The notes under the pieces are model-generated. The model saw only the letters and a list, made by a program, of their open reading frames with translations, did no database searches and was not told the origin of the DNA. Made by a program: the position numbers and the translations under genes. DNA of 64,000 nucleotides, from positions 62,001-126,000 of the forward strand of contig CAWCFV010000002.1 of assembly GCA_963794995.1 (NCBI GenBank), given 5' to 3'. Shown here in pieces: positions 1 through 11,101 of the stretch. Position 1 is the stretch's first letter. Each line of letters begins with the position of its first letter. This DNA comes from CAWCFV01 sp963794995 (GTDB lineage: Bacteria > Actinomycetota > Actinomycetes > JACCUZ01).

Positions 1-1363
1 CGAGCGGGCGGCCCGGCTGCGGGACGACATCAAGGCGCTGGAGCGGGCGGTCGAGAAGCAGTCCGTGGTGCTGGGCGACGGCACCGACGCCGACGTCGTG
101 GCCTTCGCCGAGGACCCGCTCGAGGCGGCGGTGCAGGTGTTCTACGTCCGCGGCGGCCGGGTGCGGGGACAGCGCGGCTGGGTCGTGGACAAGGTCGAGG
201 ACCTGACGACCGGTGACCTCGTCGAGCACTTCATCCAGCAGGTCTACGGCGACAGCATGGACGCGGGGAGCGGCGCGACCGGCGACCCCGTCCCCCGGGA
301 GGTGCTGGTGCCGGCGATGCCGCCGGACGCCGACTCGGTGCAGGAGTGGCTCTCGGCGATGCGCGGCAGCCGGGTCGACCTGCGCGTGCCGCAGCGCGGC
401 GACAAGCGCTCGCTGATGGAGACCGTGGGGCGCAACGCGGCGCAGTCCCTGGCGCTGCACAAGACCAAGCGGGGCAGCGACCTCACGACCCGCGGCCTGG
501 CCCTGCAGGAGATCCAGGACGCGCTCGGCCTCGACGACGCGCCCCTGCGGATCGAGTGCTTCGACGTGTCCCACCTGCAGGAGAGCGACGTGGTCGCCTC
601 GCAGGTCGTCTTCGAGGACGGGCTGGCGCGCAAGTCGGAGTACCGCCGCTACGTCGTGCGGGGCTATGCCGGCCGCGGCGACGTCGCCTCGATCTACGAG
701 GTCATCGGCCGCCGGTTCCGGCGGCACGTCGAGGACGGCGTCGCCCAGGCGGAGGCCGCCGCAGCGGCCCCGGTGGGCGACGGTGCGGAGGTCCCGGCCG
801 GCATCGACCCCGAGACCGGGCGGCCCCGCCGGTTCGCCTACCCGCCCAACCTCGTGGTGGTAGACGGTGGCGCCGCCCAGGTGGCCGCCGCGCAGAAGGC
901 GATGGCGGAGCTGGGGGTGGTCGACGTCGCCCTGTGCGGCCTGGCCAAGCGCCTCGAGGAGGTGTGGCTGCCCGGTGACCCGCACCCGGTCGTCCTGCCC
1001 CGCACCAGCGAGGGCCTCTACCTCCTGCAGCGGGTCCGCGACGAGGCGCACCGGTTCGCCATCGCGCACCACCGCAGCCGCCGCTCCAAGACGATGACCG
1101 AGAGCGCCCTCGACGGCGTCCCGGGGCTCGGCGAGACCCGGCGCAAGGCCCTGCTCAGGCACTTCGGGTCGCTCAAGCGGCTGCGCGCCGCCTCCGTCGA
1201 GGAGGTCGTCGCCGTGCCCGGGGTGGGCCCCCGCACCGCGCAGGCCGTGGTGGCCGCGCTGGCGCAGAGCCGACCCGGCCCCGCGGTGAACACCGCGACC
1301 GGTGAGATCCTGGACGACGGCCCGGGCAGCGCGGGTCCATCCGCCGACGAGGAGGCACCGTGA
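1..1363 (+). CDS. uvrC: UvrABC excinuclease subunit C (5'-truncated by window edge)
   Basis: UvrC makes the dual incisions of nucleotide excision repair. The window opens inside the gene: reading from base 2 gives the UVR (UvrB-binding) helix ERAARLRDDIKALERAV. It is followed by the RNase H-like nuclease half, with FDVSHLQ and later the conserved VVVDGG and GLAKR segments. The tandem helix-hairpin-helix end (GVPGLGETRRK, then VPGVGPRTA) is complete. The N-terminal GIY-YIG domain lies outside the window. The stop overlaps the rapZ start as GTGA, so the two are probably co-transcribed. About 453 codons are visible, without frameshifts. Confidence 0.96.
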   Translation, partial: ERAARLRDDIKALERAVEKQSVVLGDGTDADVVAFAEDPLEAAVQVFYVRGGRVRGQRGWVVDKVEDLTTGDLVEHFIQQVYGDSMDAGSGATGDPVPREVLVPAMPPDADSVQEWLSAMRGSRVDLRVPQRGDKRSLMETVGRNAAQSLALHKTKRGSDLTTRGLALQEIQDALGLDDAPLRIECFDVSHLQESDVVASQVVFEDGLARKSEYRRYVVRGYAGRGDVASIYEVIGRRFRRHVEDGVAQAEAAAAAPVGDGAEVPAGIDPETGRPRRFAYPPNLVVVDGGAAQVAAAQKAMAELGVVDVALCGLAKRLEEVWLPGDPHPVVLPRTSEGLYLLQRVRDEAHRFAIAHHRSRRSKTMTESALDGVPGLGETRRKALLRHFGSLKRLRAASVEEVVAVPGVGPRTAQAVVAALAQSRPGPAVNTATGEILDDGPGSAGPSADEEAP

Positions 1364-2293
1364 GCGAGCCGGGACCCACCGAGCAGGGGTCGTCCGACCG
1401 TTCGGAGCGGGCCGAAGGTGCCGCCGACGGCCCGCACCTGCCCGACCTCGCCATCATCACCGGCATGTCCGGTGCCGGGCGCAGCACCGCGGCCAACGTG
1501 ATGGAGGACCTCGGCTGGTTCGTCGTCGACAACCTGCCTCCTGCGCTGCTGCCGACCCTGGCCGAGCTCGGCGGCCGCTCGCGCGGCGACGTCGCGCGGA
1601 TGGCGGCGGTGGTCGACGTCCGCAGCCGCGCCTTCTTCGCCGACCTCACCGCCGCCCTCGCCCAGCTCGCGGCCGACGGCAGCGACCCGCGGATCGTGTT
1701 TCTCGAGGCTGCCGACGACGTCCTCGTCCGCCGGCACGAGGCGGTGCGGCGGCCGCACCCGCTGCAGGGCGACGGCCGCCTGGTCGACGGCATCGCCCGG
1801 GAGCGCGAGATGCTGCGCGACCTGCGCGCCGAGGCCGACATCGTGCTCGACACCAGCAACCTCAACGTCCACGAGCTCGGCTCCAAGGTGATCGCGGCCT
1901 TCGACCAGGTGGAGCCGGGCCTGCACACGACGGTCATGTCCTTCGGCTTCAAGTACGGCCTGCCGGTCGACGCCGACCTCGTCGTCGACTGCCGCTTCCT
2001 GCCCAACCCGCACTGGGTGCCGGAGCTGCGACCGCTGTCCGGGCGTGACGAGCAGGTCCGCGACTACGTGCTCGGCCCAGCCCGGCGCCGACGACTTCCT
2101 CGACACCTACGACCACCTGCTCGAGGTGATCGGCGACGGCTACCAGCGTGAGGGCAAGCGGTACGCGACCCTCGCCGTCGGCTGCACCGGCGGCAAGCAC
2201 CGCTCGGTCGCGATGGCCGAGGAGCTGGCTCGGCGGCTCACCGAGCGGGGCGTCGAGGCGGCCGTCGTCCACCGCGACCTCGGCCGGGAGTGA
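1360..2293 (+). CDS. rapZ: RapZ/YvcJ-type nucleotide-binding protein (single-base frameshift)
   Basis: This is the RapZ/YvcJ family P-loop protein, which in other bacteria binds nucleotides and small RNA or metabolite signals. The Walker A motif GMSGAGRS is near residue 33, followed by WFVVDNLPP. The family's C-terminal GCTGGKHRS motif is present. One extra C at about 2076-2078 breaks the frame between VLG and QPGADDFLD; both sides are well-conserved RapZ sequence. Joined, the product is about 310 aa. The GTG start overlaps the uvrC stop, and the stop overlaps the likely yvcK GTG. An indel error is the simplest reading, though a real null allele cannot be excluded. Confidence 0.9.
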
Positions 2294-3249
2294 GGGTGCC
2301 GCACACCGGCGGGCTCGCCCGCTGTCGTCGCACTCGGCGGCGGCCACGGCCTGGCCAACGTCCTCAAGGCCCTGCGCCGGGTCACCGACCACCCCACGGC
2401 CGTCGTCACGGTGGCCGACGACGGCGGCTCCAGCGGCCGGCTGCGGCGCGAGCTCGGCGTCCTGCCTCCGGGGGACCTCCGGATGGCTCTCGCCGCGCTG
2501 TGCGGCGACGACGACTGGGGACGGACCTGGAGCGAGGTCGTGCAGCACCGGTTCCGCAGCGAGGGCGAGCTGCACGAGCACTCGGTGGGCAACCTGCTCA
2601 TCGTCGCGCTCTGGGAGCTGCTCGACGACTCGGTGGCCGGGCTGGAGTGGGTGGCCCGGCTGCTCGGCGTCGACGGCCGGGTCCTGCCGATGTCGGTCGT
2701 CCCGCTCGACATCGAGGCCGAGGTGGAGACCGACGGCGTCGTCGAGCGGGTCCGCGGTCAGGTCGCGGTCGCCTCGACCTCGGGCCGGGTGCGCAGCGTC
2801 TCCCTGCTCCCGTCCGGGCCGCCGGCCTGCCCGGAGGCCGTCGCCGCGGTGCGGGCCGCCGACTGGGTGGTGCTCGGGCCCGGGCTCGTGGTTCACCAGC
2901 GTCATGCCGCACCTGCTGGTGCCGGGGCTCGCCGCCGCGCTGCAGGAGACCCCCGCCCGGCGGCTGCTCGTGCTGAACCTGCAGGACCAGCCGGGGGAGA
3001 CCGACGGGCTGACCCCCGAGGGCCACCTCGAGGTGCTGGCCCGGCACGCCCCCGACCTCGTGCTGGACGCCGTCCTCGCGGACGGGGCCGGAGTCGTCGA
3101 CCCGGTGCGCGCTGAAGGCCGCGGCCGCGGCGCTCGGCGCGGAGCTCGTCCTCGCCCCGCTGGCCCGGACGACCACGCCGACCAGCACGACCCCGACCGT
3201 CTGGCGGCCGCCTTCCGCGCCCTCTTCTCGCCCGACGACTCCCGAGTGA
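2290..3249 (+). CDS. yvcK: YvcK/CofD-like gluconeogenesis factor (several frameshifts)
   Basis: YvcK-family proteins bind nucleotide-sugars and are needed for normal growth on gluconeogenic carbon and for cell-wall homeostasis in several Gram-positives. Family sequence runs through three frames: VVALGGGHGLA, VADDGGSSGRLRRELG, PPGDLRMALAALC and HSVGNLLI, then SVMPHLLVPGL and RLKAAAAALGAELVLAPLA. Extra single bases fall near 2311, 2883 and 3108-3111. The last 80 bases also look shifted: HDPDRLAAAFRAL sits in a frame that does not meet the TGA at 3247, so the C-terminus is uncertain. It lies between rapZ and whiA, the standard Gram-positive order. Confidence 0.8.
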
Positions 3250-3263
3250 CAGGATCTGAGCCC

Positions 3264-4246
3264 ATGGCCATGACCGCTGCCGTCAAGGACGAGCTCGCGC
3301 ACCTGCACGATCACCAAGCCCTGCTGCCGCAAGGCCGAGGTGTCCTCGTTGCTGCGCTTCGCGGGCGGTCTGCACATCGTCAGCGGCCGGATCGTCGTCG
3401 AGGCCGAGCTCGACACCGGCGCGACCGCCCGGCGGCTGCGCAAGGACATCGCCGAGGTCTACGGCCACGCCTCCGAGGTCGCGGTCGTCGCGGCCGGCGG
3501 GCTGCGCAAGGGCAGCCGCTACCTCGTCCGGGTGTCCAAGGACGGCGAGGCCCTGGCCCGCCAGACCGGCCTGCTCGACGGGCGCGGGCGACCGGTGCGC
3601 GGGCTGCCGCCGCAGGTGGTGTCCGGCGCGCTGTGCGACGCCGAGTCGGCCTGGCGGGGTGCGTTCCTGGCCCACGGCTCGCTCACCGAGCCCGGCCGGT
3701 CGTCCGCGCTGGAGATCACCTGCCCGGGCCCGGAGGCCGCGCTGGCGCTGGTCGGTGCGGCCCGGCGCCTCGGCATCGGCGTCCAAGGCCCGCGAGGTCC
3801 GCGGCGTCGACCGGGTCGTCGTGCGCGACGGCGACGCGATCGGGGCGCTGCTCATCCGGCTGGGCGCCCACGACAGCCGCCTGGCCTGGGAGGAGCGGCG
3901 GATGCGCCGCGAGGTGCGGGCCACCGCCAACCGGCTGGCCAACTTCGACGACGCCAACATGCGCCGCTCGGCGCGGGCCGCGGTGGCGGCCGGGGCCCGG
4001 GTGGCCCGCGCGCTGGAGATCCTCGGCGACGAGATCCCGGACCACCTGCGGACCGCCGGCGAGCTGCGGCTGGCGCACAAGCAGGCCAGCCTCGAGGAGC
4101 TCGGCGGGCTGGCCGACCCCCCGATGACCAAGGACGCCGTCGCCGGCCGGATCCGCCGCCTCCTCGCGATGGCCGACAAGAAGGCCGACGACGAGGGCCT
4201 CCCCGGCACCGAGGCCAACCTCACCCCCGACATGCTCGACGCCTGA
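3264..4246 (+). CDS. whiA: WhiA sporulation/cell-division transcription regulator (two frameshifts)
   Basis: WhiA is a DNA-binding regulator with a degenerate LAGLIDADG homing-endonuclease fold and a C-terminal helix-turn-helix. In Streptomyces it acts with WhiB on septation genes. The start is MAMTAAVKDEL; the conserved ITKPCCRKAEVS is reached only after one extra base near 3306-3310. A second extra base (GTCCAAG for GTCAAG, 3781-3784) separates GIGV from KAREVRGVDRV. The C-terminal HTH (LRLAHKQASLEELGGLADPP, TKDAVAGRIRRLL) is intact. Joined length is about 326 aa, normal for WhiA. Nothing in the intact parts suggests decay beyond the two indels. Confidence 0.9.
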
Positions 4247-4298
4247 CCCCACCCACCAGCCCCCACCCCCCACCCCCCAACCCCCCCCACCTCGCGCC
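4247..4298. repeat. C-rich low-complexity tract
   Basis: A run of C blocks interrupted by A and T follows the whiA stop directly and leads into the palindromic repeat at 4299. The complementary strand carries many short G runs and could form G-quadruplexes. Similar tracts precede the other two copies of the repeat, so tract and palindrome seem to travel together. Confidence 0.6.
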
Positions 4299-4385
4299 GG
4301 TTGATCACGTGGACGTGATCAACCGCCGCCGGACGCGGCGTACTGGCCACGTACGGCGGAGGAAGGCCGCGTCCGGAGGGCCTGC
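4299..4385 (+). repeat. Palindromic intergenic repeat, copy 1
   Basis: A 26-bp near-perfect palindrome (4299-4324) has 12-bp arms GGTTGATCACGT around a GG centre. It is followed by a second GC-rich imperfect stem (CCGCCGG ... CTGGCCAC ... GGCGG ... CCGCGTCCGG). The same composite occurs at about 25933 and, inverted, at about 27228. It lies in the 225-bp whiA-gap spacer and contains no gene. It could act as a terminator-like structure or be a REP/MITE-type element. Confidence 0.75.
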
Positions 4386-4428
4386 CCACCTGCCGGAACG
4401 GGCCACCGGGGGGACCGGCCGGGTTGGG

Positions 4429-4434
4429 TAGGGT
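4429..4434 (+). promoter_or_regulatory. Putative -10 element for gap operon
   Basis: TAGGGT fits the actinobacterial -10 form TANNNT and lies 37 bp before the gap GTG. No convincing -35 is visible. The same hexamer precedes several other genes in this window. Confidence 0.4.
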
Positions 4435-4471
4435 CGTCGGGCACGCGACGAGACGACTCGAGGAGCAGGCC

Positions 4472-5475
<1,004 letters not shown>

Positions 5476-5476
<1 letters not shown>

Positions 5477-6690
5477 TGCGGTCCGTCGACGACCTGGGCG
5501 ACCTCAGCGGCAAGCGGGTCCTCGTCCGCTCCGACCTCAACGTGCCGCTCGACGGCTCGACCATCACCGACGACGGGCGGATCCGCGCGAGCGCACCGAC
5601 CATCGCCGACCTGGCCGACCGCGGCGCCCGCGTCGTGGTCTGCGCGCACCTGGGGCGGCCGAAGGGCCGGCCGGTCGCCGAGTTCAGCCTGGCCCCGGTC
5701 GCCGAGCGCCTCGCCGAGGTCCTCGGCCGCCCGGTGGCCTTCGCGACCGACACGGTCGGCGACTCGGCGCGTTCGACCGTCGACGGGCTGGACGCCGGCG
5801 GGGTCGCGCTGCTCGAGAACCTGCGCTACAACGCGGGGGAGGAGAGCAAGGACGACGCCGAGCGCGGCGCCTTCGCCGACCAGCTGGCCGCGCTGGCCGA
5901 CGTCTACGTCGGCGACGGCTTCGGGGCGGTGCACCGCAAGCACGCCAGCGTCTACGACGTGCCGCAGCGCCTGCCGCACGCGGCGGGTGAGCTCGTCGAG
6001 GTCGAGACCGAGGTGCTCCAGAAGCTCACCGGCGACCCGGAGCGTCCCTACGTCGTGGTCCTCGGCGGGTCCAAGGTGTCGGACAAGCTGGGCGTCATCG
6101 ACAACCTGCTCGACTCCGTCGACCGCCTGCTCGTGGGCGGCGGCATGGTCTTCACCTTCCTCAAGGCGCAGGGCCACGAGGTGGGCAGGAGCCTGCTCGA
6201 GGAGGACCAGCTCGACGCCGTGCGCGGCTACCTCGAGCGGGCCGAGGCCAAGGGCGTCGAGATCGTGCTCCCGGTCGACGTCGTGGCCGCCACCGAGTTC
6301 TCGGCCGACGCCGACCACGGGGTCGTCGCCGCCGACGCGATCCCCGCCGACCGGCTGGGCCTCGACATCGGCCCGGACAGCGGCCGGCTGTTCGCCTCGA
6401 AGATCGTCGATGCCCGCACCGTGTTCTGGAACGGCCCGATGGGCGTGTTCGAGATGGCGCCCTACGCCGAGGGGACCCGGGCCGTCGCCGAGGCGCTGAC
6501 CGAGGTCACCCGGTCCGGCGGGCTCACCGTCGTCGGCGGCGGCGACTCCGCGGCCGCGGTCCGCGCACTCGGCATCGACGAGGGCGGCTTCAGCCACATC
6601 TCCACCGGGGGCGGCGCGAGCCTCGAGCTGCTCGAGGGCAAGGAGCTCCCCGGCCTGACCGCGCTCGACCAGACGACGTCGGAGGACTGA
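5476..6690 (+). CDS. pgk: Phosphoglycerate kinase
   Basis: It transfers phosphate from 1,3-bisphosphoglycerate to ADP. The N-terminal substrate site (VLVRSDLNVPLD, HLGRPKG), LLENLRYNAGEE and VVLGGSKVSDK are all present. The C-terminal nucleotide site FWNGPMGVFE and the GGGDSAAAV loop are intact. The product is 404 aa, typical. The GTG start overlaps the gap stop by one base, suggesting translational coupling. tpiA follows after 6 bp. Confidence 0.98.
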
Positions 6691-6696
6691 GCACCC

Positions 6697-7506
6697 ATGG
6701 CACGCACCCCGCTCATGGCGGGCAACTGGAAGATGAACCTCAACCACCTCGAGGCGCTCGGGCTGGTGCAGAAGCTCGCCTTCTCGCTGACCGACGACGA
6801 CTTCGACGCGGTCGAGGTGGCGGTGCTGCCGCCGTTCACCGACATCCGCTCGGTGCAGACCCTCGTCGACGGCGACAAGTACCGCATCGGGTACGGCGCG
6901 CAGGACTGCTCGCCGCACGCGTCGGGGGCCCACACCGGTGACATCGCCGCCGCCATGCTGGCCAAGCTGGGCTGCAGCTACGTCACGGTCGGGCACAGCG
7001 AGCGCCGGGCCGACCACCACGAGGACGACGCCCTGGTCAACGCCAAGGTGAAGGCGGCCTTCGCCGAGAAGGTCGTGCCGATCCTCTGCGTCGGTGAGCC
7101 GCTGGAGGTCCGGCAGGAGGGCCGCCACGTCGAGCACACGCTGGCCCAGCTCGACGGCGCCCTCGAGGGCGTCGGCGCCGACCTGGCCAGGGACGTCGTC
7201 GTCGCCTACGAGCCGGTCTGGGCGATCGGCACCGGCGAGGTCGCCACACCCGAGGACGCGCAGGAGGTGTGCGCGGCCATCCGCACCCGCCTCGCCGAGC
7301 TGTACTCCGGCGACCTCGCCGACGGCGTGCGGGTCCTCTACGGCGGGTCGGTCAAGGCCTCGAACGTCGTGTCGATCATGGCCCAGGACGACGTCGACGG
7401 CGCCCTCGTGGGCGGCGCCAGCCTCGACCCGGACGAGTTCGTGGGCATCGTCCGGTACCGGAAGGCGGCCGAGAAGGCCGCGCAGGACGAGCCGGCGAAC
7501 GCCTGA
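6697..7506 (+). CDS. tpiA: Triosephosphate isomerase
   Basis: It interconverts dihydroxyacetone phosphate and glyceraldehyde 3-phosphate. The N-terminal GNWKMN carries the catalytic Lys, VGHSERR the catalytic His, and AYEPVWAIGTG the catalytic Glu. The phosphate-binding LYGGSVK follows. The product is 269 aa, within the range for actinobacteria. It is the third gene of the gap-pgk-tpiA operon. Confidence 0.98.
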   Translation: MARTPLMAGNWKMNLNHLEALGLVQKLAFSLTDDDFDAVEVAVLPPFTDIRSVQTLVDGDKYRIGYGAQDCSPHASGAHTGDIAAAMLAKLGCSYVTVGHSERRADHHEDDALVNAKVKAAFAEKVVPILCVGEPLEVRQEGRHVEHTLAQLDGALEGVGADLARDVVVAYEPVWAIGTGEVATPEDAQEVCAAIRTRLAELYSGDLADGVRVLYGGSVKASNVVSIMAQDDVDGALVGGASLDPDEFVGIVRYRKAAEKAAQDEPANA

Positions 7507-7559
7507 CGGTAGGCTCAGGTCCCGTCCGGATGGGCGACCGCAGCCCGCACCCGCTCGCC

Positions 7560-7612
7560 AGGTAGCCCCACAGCTCAGGTAGCCCCACAGCTCAGGTAGC
7601 CCAGTAGCCCAG
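7560..7612 (+). repeat. 17-bp tandem repeat upstream of secG
   Basis: AGGTAGCCCCACAGCTC occurs twice in exact tandem (7560-7576, 7577-7593). A third, diverged partial copy (AGGTAGCCCAGTAGCCC) follows. The array lies between a likely -10 (TAGGCT, 7510-7515) and the secG start, so it would sit in the mRNA leader. It may vary in copy number between strains. Confidence 0.7.
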
Positions 7613-7624
7613 GAGTCGACCACC

Positions 7625-7855
7625 GTGCAGCTCGTCCTGCAGATCATCCTGCTCATCACCAGCCTGCTGCTGGTCCTGCTCGTGCTGCTCCACAAGGGCA
7701 AGGGCGGCGGCCTGTCCGACCTGTTCGGCGGCGGCGTGTCCTCCTCGCTGGGAGGCTCGTCGGTCGTGGAGCGCAACCTCGACCGGATGACCATCGGCCT
7801 CGGCATCGTCTGGACCGCGTCGATCGTGGCGCTCGGGCTGCTGCTCAAGGGCTGA
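7625..7855 (+). CDS. secG: Preprotein translocase subunit SecG
   Basis: This is the small accessory membrane subunit of the SecYEG channel. The 76-aa product has an N-terminal transmembrane helix (about residues 3-24, rich in L, I and V), then the conserved HKGKGGGLSDLFGGG loop. A second helix lies near the C-terminus (MTIGLGIVWTASIVALGLLL). GTG start, with CAGGAG upstream. The position after tpiA is conserved in actinobacteria. Confidence 0.95.
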   Translation: MQLVLQIILLITSLLLVLLVLLHKGKGGGLSDLFGGGVSSSLGGSSVVERNLDRMTIGLGIVWTASIVALGLLLKG

Positions 7856-7953
7856 CCCGCCCACTCCGGACCGCACACCGACCCGACGACCTACACTGAG
7901 GAGCCGGGACCGCACCGGTCGCCGTCGGCGACCTCGACGCTGGGAGCAGCAAC

Positions 7954-8292
7954 GTGGCTAGTGGCAACGCGATCCGAGGCAGCCGGGTCGGAGCCGGTCC
8001 GATGGGTGAGGCGGAGCGCGGCGACGCAGCCCCCCGCTTCCGGATCTCCTACTGGTGCGCCAACGGCCACGAGACCCGCCCCAGCTTCGCCGAGGACACC
8101 CAGGTGCAGGCCCCCGAGACGTGGGACTGCCCGCGCTGCGGCTTCCCCGCCGGCCAGGACGAGGCCAACCCGCCGTCGCCGCCGCGCACCGAGCCGTACA
8201 AGACGCACCTGGCCTACGTGAAGGAGCGTCGCACCGACGCCGACGGCGCGGCCATCCTCGAAGAGGCCCTGGCCAAGCTGCGCGGCAACTAG
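7954..8292 (+). CDS. rbpA: RNA polymerase-binding protein RbpA
   Basis: RbpA binds the primary sigma factor and RNA polymerase and stabilises the open complex; it is restricted to actinobacteria. The 112-aa product has a disordered N-terminus starting MASGNAIRGSRVG. A zinc-ribbon-like core follows (YWCANGHETRPSF ... WDCPRCGFPAG), then the sigma-interacting tail (KTHLAYVKERR ... ILEEALAKLR). A likely -10 TACACT is at 7892-7897. It is strong taxonomic evidence. Confidence 0.96.
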   Translation: MASGNAIRGSRVGAGPMGEAERGDAAPRFRISYWCANGHETRPSFAEDTQVQAPETWDCPRCGFPAGQDEANPPSPPRTEPYKTHLAYVKERRTDADGAAILEEALAKLRGN

Positions 8293-8319
8293 GCGGTCCG
8301 ACGGGCCGGGGGCGCCCCC

Positions 8320-10625
8320 GTGGGGGTCGAGACCGGGCCCACTGACGTGCGGCGCCGGGTCCGGGTCTCCGGTGTCGTCCAAGGTGTCGGGTTCCGGCCC
8401 TTCGTCTGGCGCGAGGCCACCGCCCGCGGGCTGACCGGCTGGGTCGGCAACGACCCGCTGGGCGTGGTCCTGGAGGTCGAGGGACCCCCCGCGGCGGTCG
8501 CGACGCTGCTCGACGCCCTGACCCGGCCGCCGCCGCTGGCGCGGGTGGACCGGGTCAGCGCCGAGGACCTCCCGGTGGCCGGCGGCCGCGGCTTCGAGGT
8601 CCGGCTCAGTGACACCTCGGGCCCCCGCCGGGCCCTGGTCTCGCCCGACACCGCCACCTGCGCCGACTGCGCACGCGAGCTGCGCGACCCGCGGGACCGG
8701 CGCTTCGGCCACCCGTTCGTCAACTGCACCTCGTGCGGACCGCGGTACACCATCGTCACCTCGGTGCCCTACGACCGGTCCCGGACCACGATGGCCGCGT
8801 TCCCGATGTGCGCCGCCTGCCGGGCCGAGTACGACGACCCGGCCGACCGCCGCTTCCACGCCGAGCCGGTGTGCTGCCCCCGGTGCGGGCCCACGGCTGC
8901 GGCTGCGCGACCGCGAGGGAGCCGACGTCGACGGCGAGCCGGTCGAGGGGTGCGCCCGGCTGCTGCGCGACGGTCTCGTCGTCGCGGTGAAGGGCATCGG
9001 TGGCTACCACCTGGCCGCCGACGCGCGGCAGCAGCACGCGGTGACGTCGCTGCGCGGGCGCAAGCACCGCGAGGACCGGCCGTTCGCGCTCATGGTCCGC
9101 GACGTCGACGCAGCCCTGGAGCTGTGCGAGGTGGACGAGGCGGAGCTCGCCCTGCTCACCGGCACCGCCCGGCCGATCGTCCTGCTGCGCCGGCGCCCCG
9201 GCGCGGACGTCGCCCCGGCCGTCGCGCCCGGCGCCCAGGGCGCGGCCGTCCTGGGCCTGATGCTGCCCTACACCCCCATGCACACGCTGCTGCTGGCCGC
9301 GTTCGGCGGTCCGCTGGTGCTCACCAGCGGCAACGCGTCCGACGAGCCGATCGCCTTCGACGACGACGACGCCGCAACGCGCCTCGGCGGGATCGCCGAC
9401 GCCTTCCTGGTGCACGACCGGGCCATCCGCACCCGCGTGGACGACTCGGTCTGCCGGGTCGTCGCGGGACGCCCGCTGCCGATCCGGCGCTCCCGGGGCT
9501 ACGTCCCCGGCCCCGTGCCCCTCCCGCAGCCCAGCCCGCAGCCGGTGCTGGCCTGCGGCGCATCGCTGAAGAACACCTTCTGCGTGACCCGCGACGGTCA
9601 CGCGTTCCTGTCCCACCACGTGGGGGACCTGGACGACTACGCGACCTTCCAGTCCTACCTGGACGGGATCACCCACCTCACCGGCCTGCTGGACGTCGAG
9701 CCCACCGTGGTCGCCCACGACCTGCACCCGGACTACCCCTCGACCCGCTACGCCCAGGCGCGCCCGGACGTCGAGCTGGTCGTCGTCCAGCACCACCACG
9801 CGCACATCGCCTCCTGCCTGGCCGACAACCTGGCGACCGGCCCGGTCATCGGCGTCGCCTTCGACGGCGTCGGGCTGGGCGCCGACGGCACGGCCTGGGG
9901 CGGCGAGGTCCTGGTCGCCGACCTCACCGGGTACGAGCGGGTGGCCCACCTCGACCCCGTGCCGATGCCCGGGGGGGACGCCGCGGCGCGGCAGCCCTGG
10001 CGGATGGCGGCGGCCCACCTCGACGCCGCGTACGCGGGCGCGCCGCCGGCCGGGCTCGCGGTCGCGGCCCGGCAGGGGCGGCGCTGGGACGAGGTCCTCT
10101 CGGTGGCCCGCGCCGGGGTGAACTCGCCGCCGACGTCGAGCGCCGGGCGGCTCTTCGACGCGGTGTCCGCGCTGCTCGGCCTGCGGGACGCCGTGACCTA
10201 CGAGGGGCAGGCGGCCATCGAGCTCGAGCACGCCGCGGACCCGGCCGAGCGCGGCACCTACCCGGTGACGGTCACGACCGACCCGGTCGCGCGGATCCTG
10301 GTCGGTGACCTGGTCCGGGCGGTGACCGAGGACGTGCAGCGCGGGGCCGGGGTGCCCGCAGGTCGCGGCCCGGTTCCACACCGCGCTCGCGGACGTCGTG
10401 CTGGCGACCTGCCTGCGGTTGCGCGAGCAGCGCGGCCTGGCGACGGTGGCGCTCTCGGGTGGCGTCTTCCAGAACGCCCTCCTGCTGACCCGGTGCCTGG
10501 ACCGGCTCACCGCGGCCGGCTTCACCGTGCTGACCCACCGGCAGGTCCCGCCCAACGACGGCGGGATCAGCCTCGGGCAGGCCGCCGTCGCGGTGGCCCG
10601 GCTGCGGGCCGCTGCCGGCTGCTGA
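8320..10625 (+). CDS. hypF: [NiFe]-hydrogenase maturation carbamoyltransferase HypF (two frameshifts)
   Basis: HypF converts carbamoyl phosphate to the HypE-bound thiocarboxamide that becomes the active-site cyanide. Domains in order: acylphosphatase (VQGVGFRPF, about residue 20), paired zinc fingers (CADC ... CTSC, CAAC ... CPRC), a YrdC-like domain (VAVKGIGGYHLA) and a Kae1-like carbamoyltransferase domain (HDLHPDYPSTRYA, QHHHAHIAS, AFDGVGLGADG). Extra bases at about 8890-8893 and 10355-10357 shift the frame. The joined product is about 767 aa, normal for HypF. It lies convergent to the rest of the hyp cluster, just after rbpA. Confidence 0.93.
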
Positions 10626-10744
10626 GGCGGCGCCTCCTCAGGTGAGGGTGAGAGGGCCGGCACCCGGCGTCGGTCCGGCCGGCCGGTCGCGGCACCGGCG
10701 CACTGCTCAGCTCGCGGCGTGGACGGCAACAGCGTCCGACGGTG

Positions 10745-11101
10745 TCACCCGTCCGCAGGCTTCGTCCCGAAGCGGCGAACTTCCTGGGGCCAGCCGCATG
10801 CCTTCGCGAGCTTGCCCGCCCACATCGTGGCGGCCTCGTCATCGGCCACCTCCACCACGGTGAACCCGCCCAGAGACTCCTTGGTCTCGACGCACGGTCC
10901 GTCGGTCATCACCACGGTGCCACCGGTGGCGTCGGCACAGTAGACGGGGCCCTCCTCCTCGAGCCCCCCGGCGAACACGTACACACCGGCAGCCTTCATC
11001 TCGGCCACGACTGCCATCGCCAGGGGTCCGCGCCCGCGGAACCACTCCTCGGTGTGGTCGCCCACCCACTGCTGGTTGAAGTAGATGAGGTACTCGGTCA
11101 T
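10745..11101 (-). CDS. YCII-domain protein
   Basis: The 118-aa product has the YCII fold (MTEYLIYFNQQW; WFRGRGPLAMAVVAEMKAAGV; VMTDGPCVETKESLGGFTVVEV; an alternating beta-alpha pattern). DGPFxETKE-type sequence is typical of YCII proteins related to PhnB/DGPF domains, often encoded near ECF sigma factors; none is seen here. The ATG at 11101 has a good GGAG upstream, and a likely -10 (TAGGGT on this strand) lies at 11142-11147, so it is probably transcribed separately from the hyp genes. Its role is unknown. Confidence 0.8.
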   Translation of the reverse strand: MTEYLIYFNQQWVGDHTEEWFRGRGPLAMAVVAEMKAAGVYVFAGGLEEEGPVYCADATGGTVVMTDGPCVETKESLGGFTVVEVADDEAATMWAGKLAKACGWPQEVRRFGTKPADG

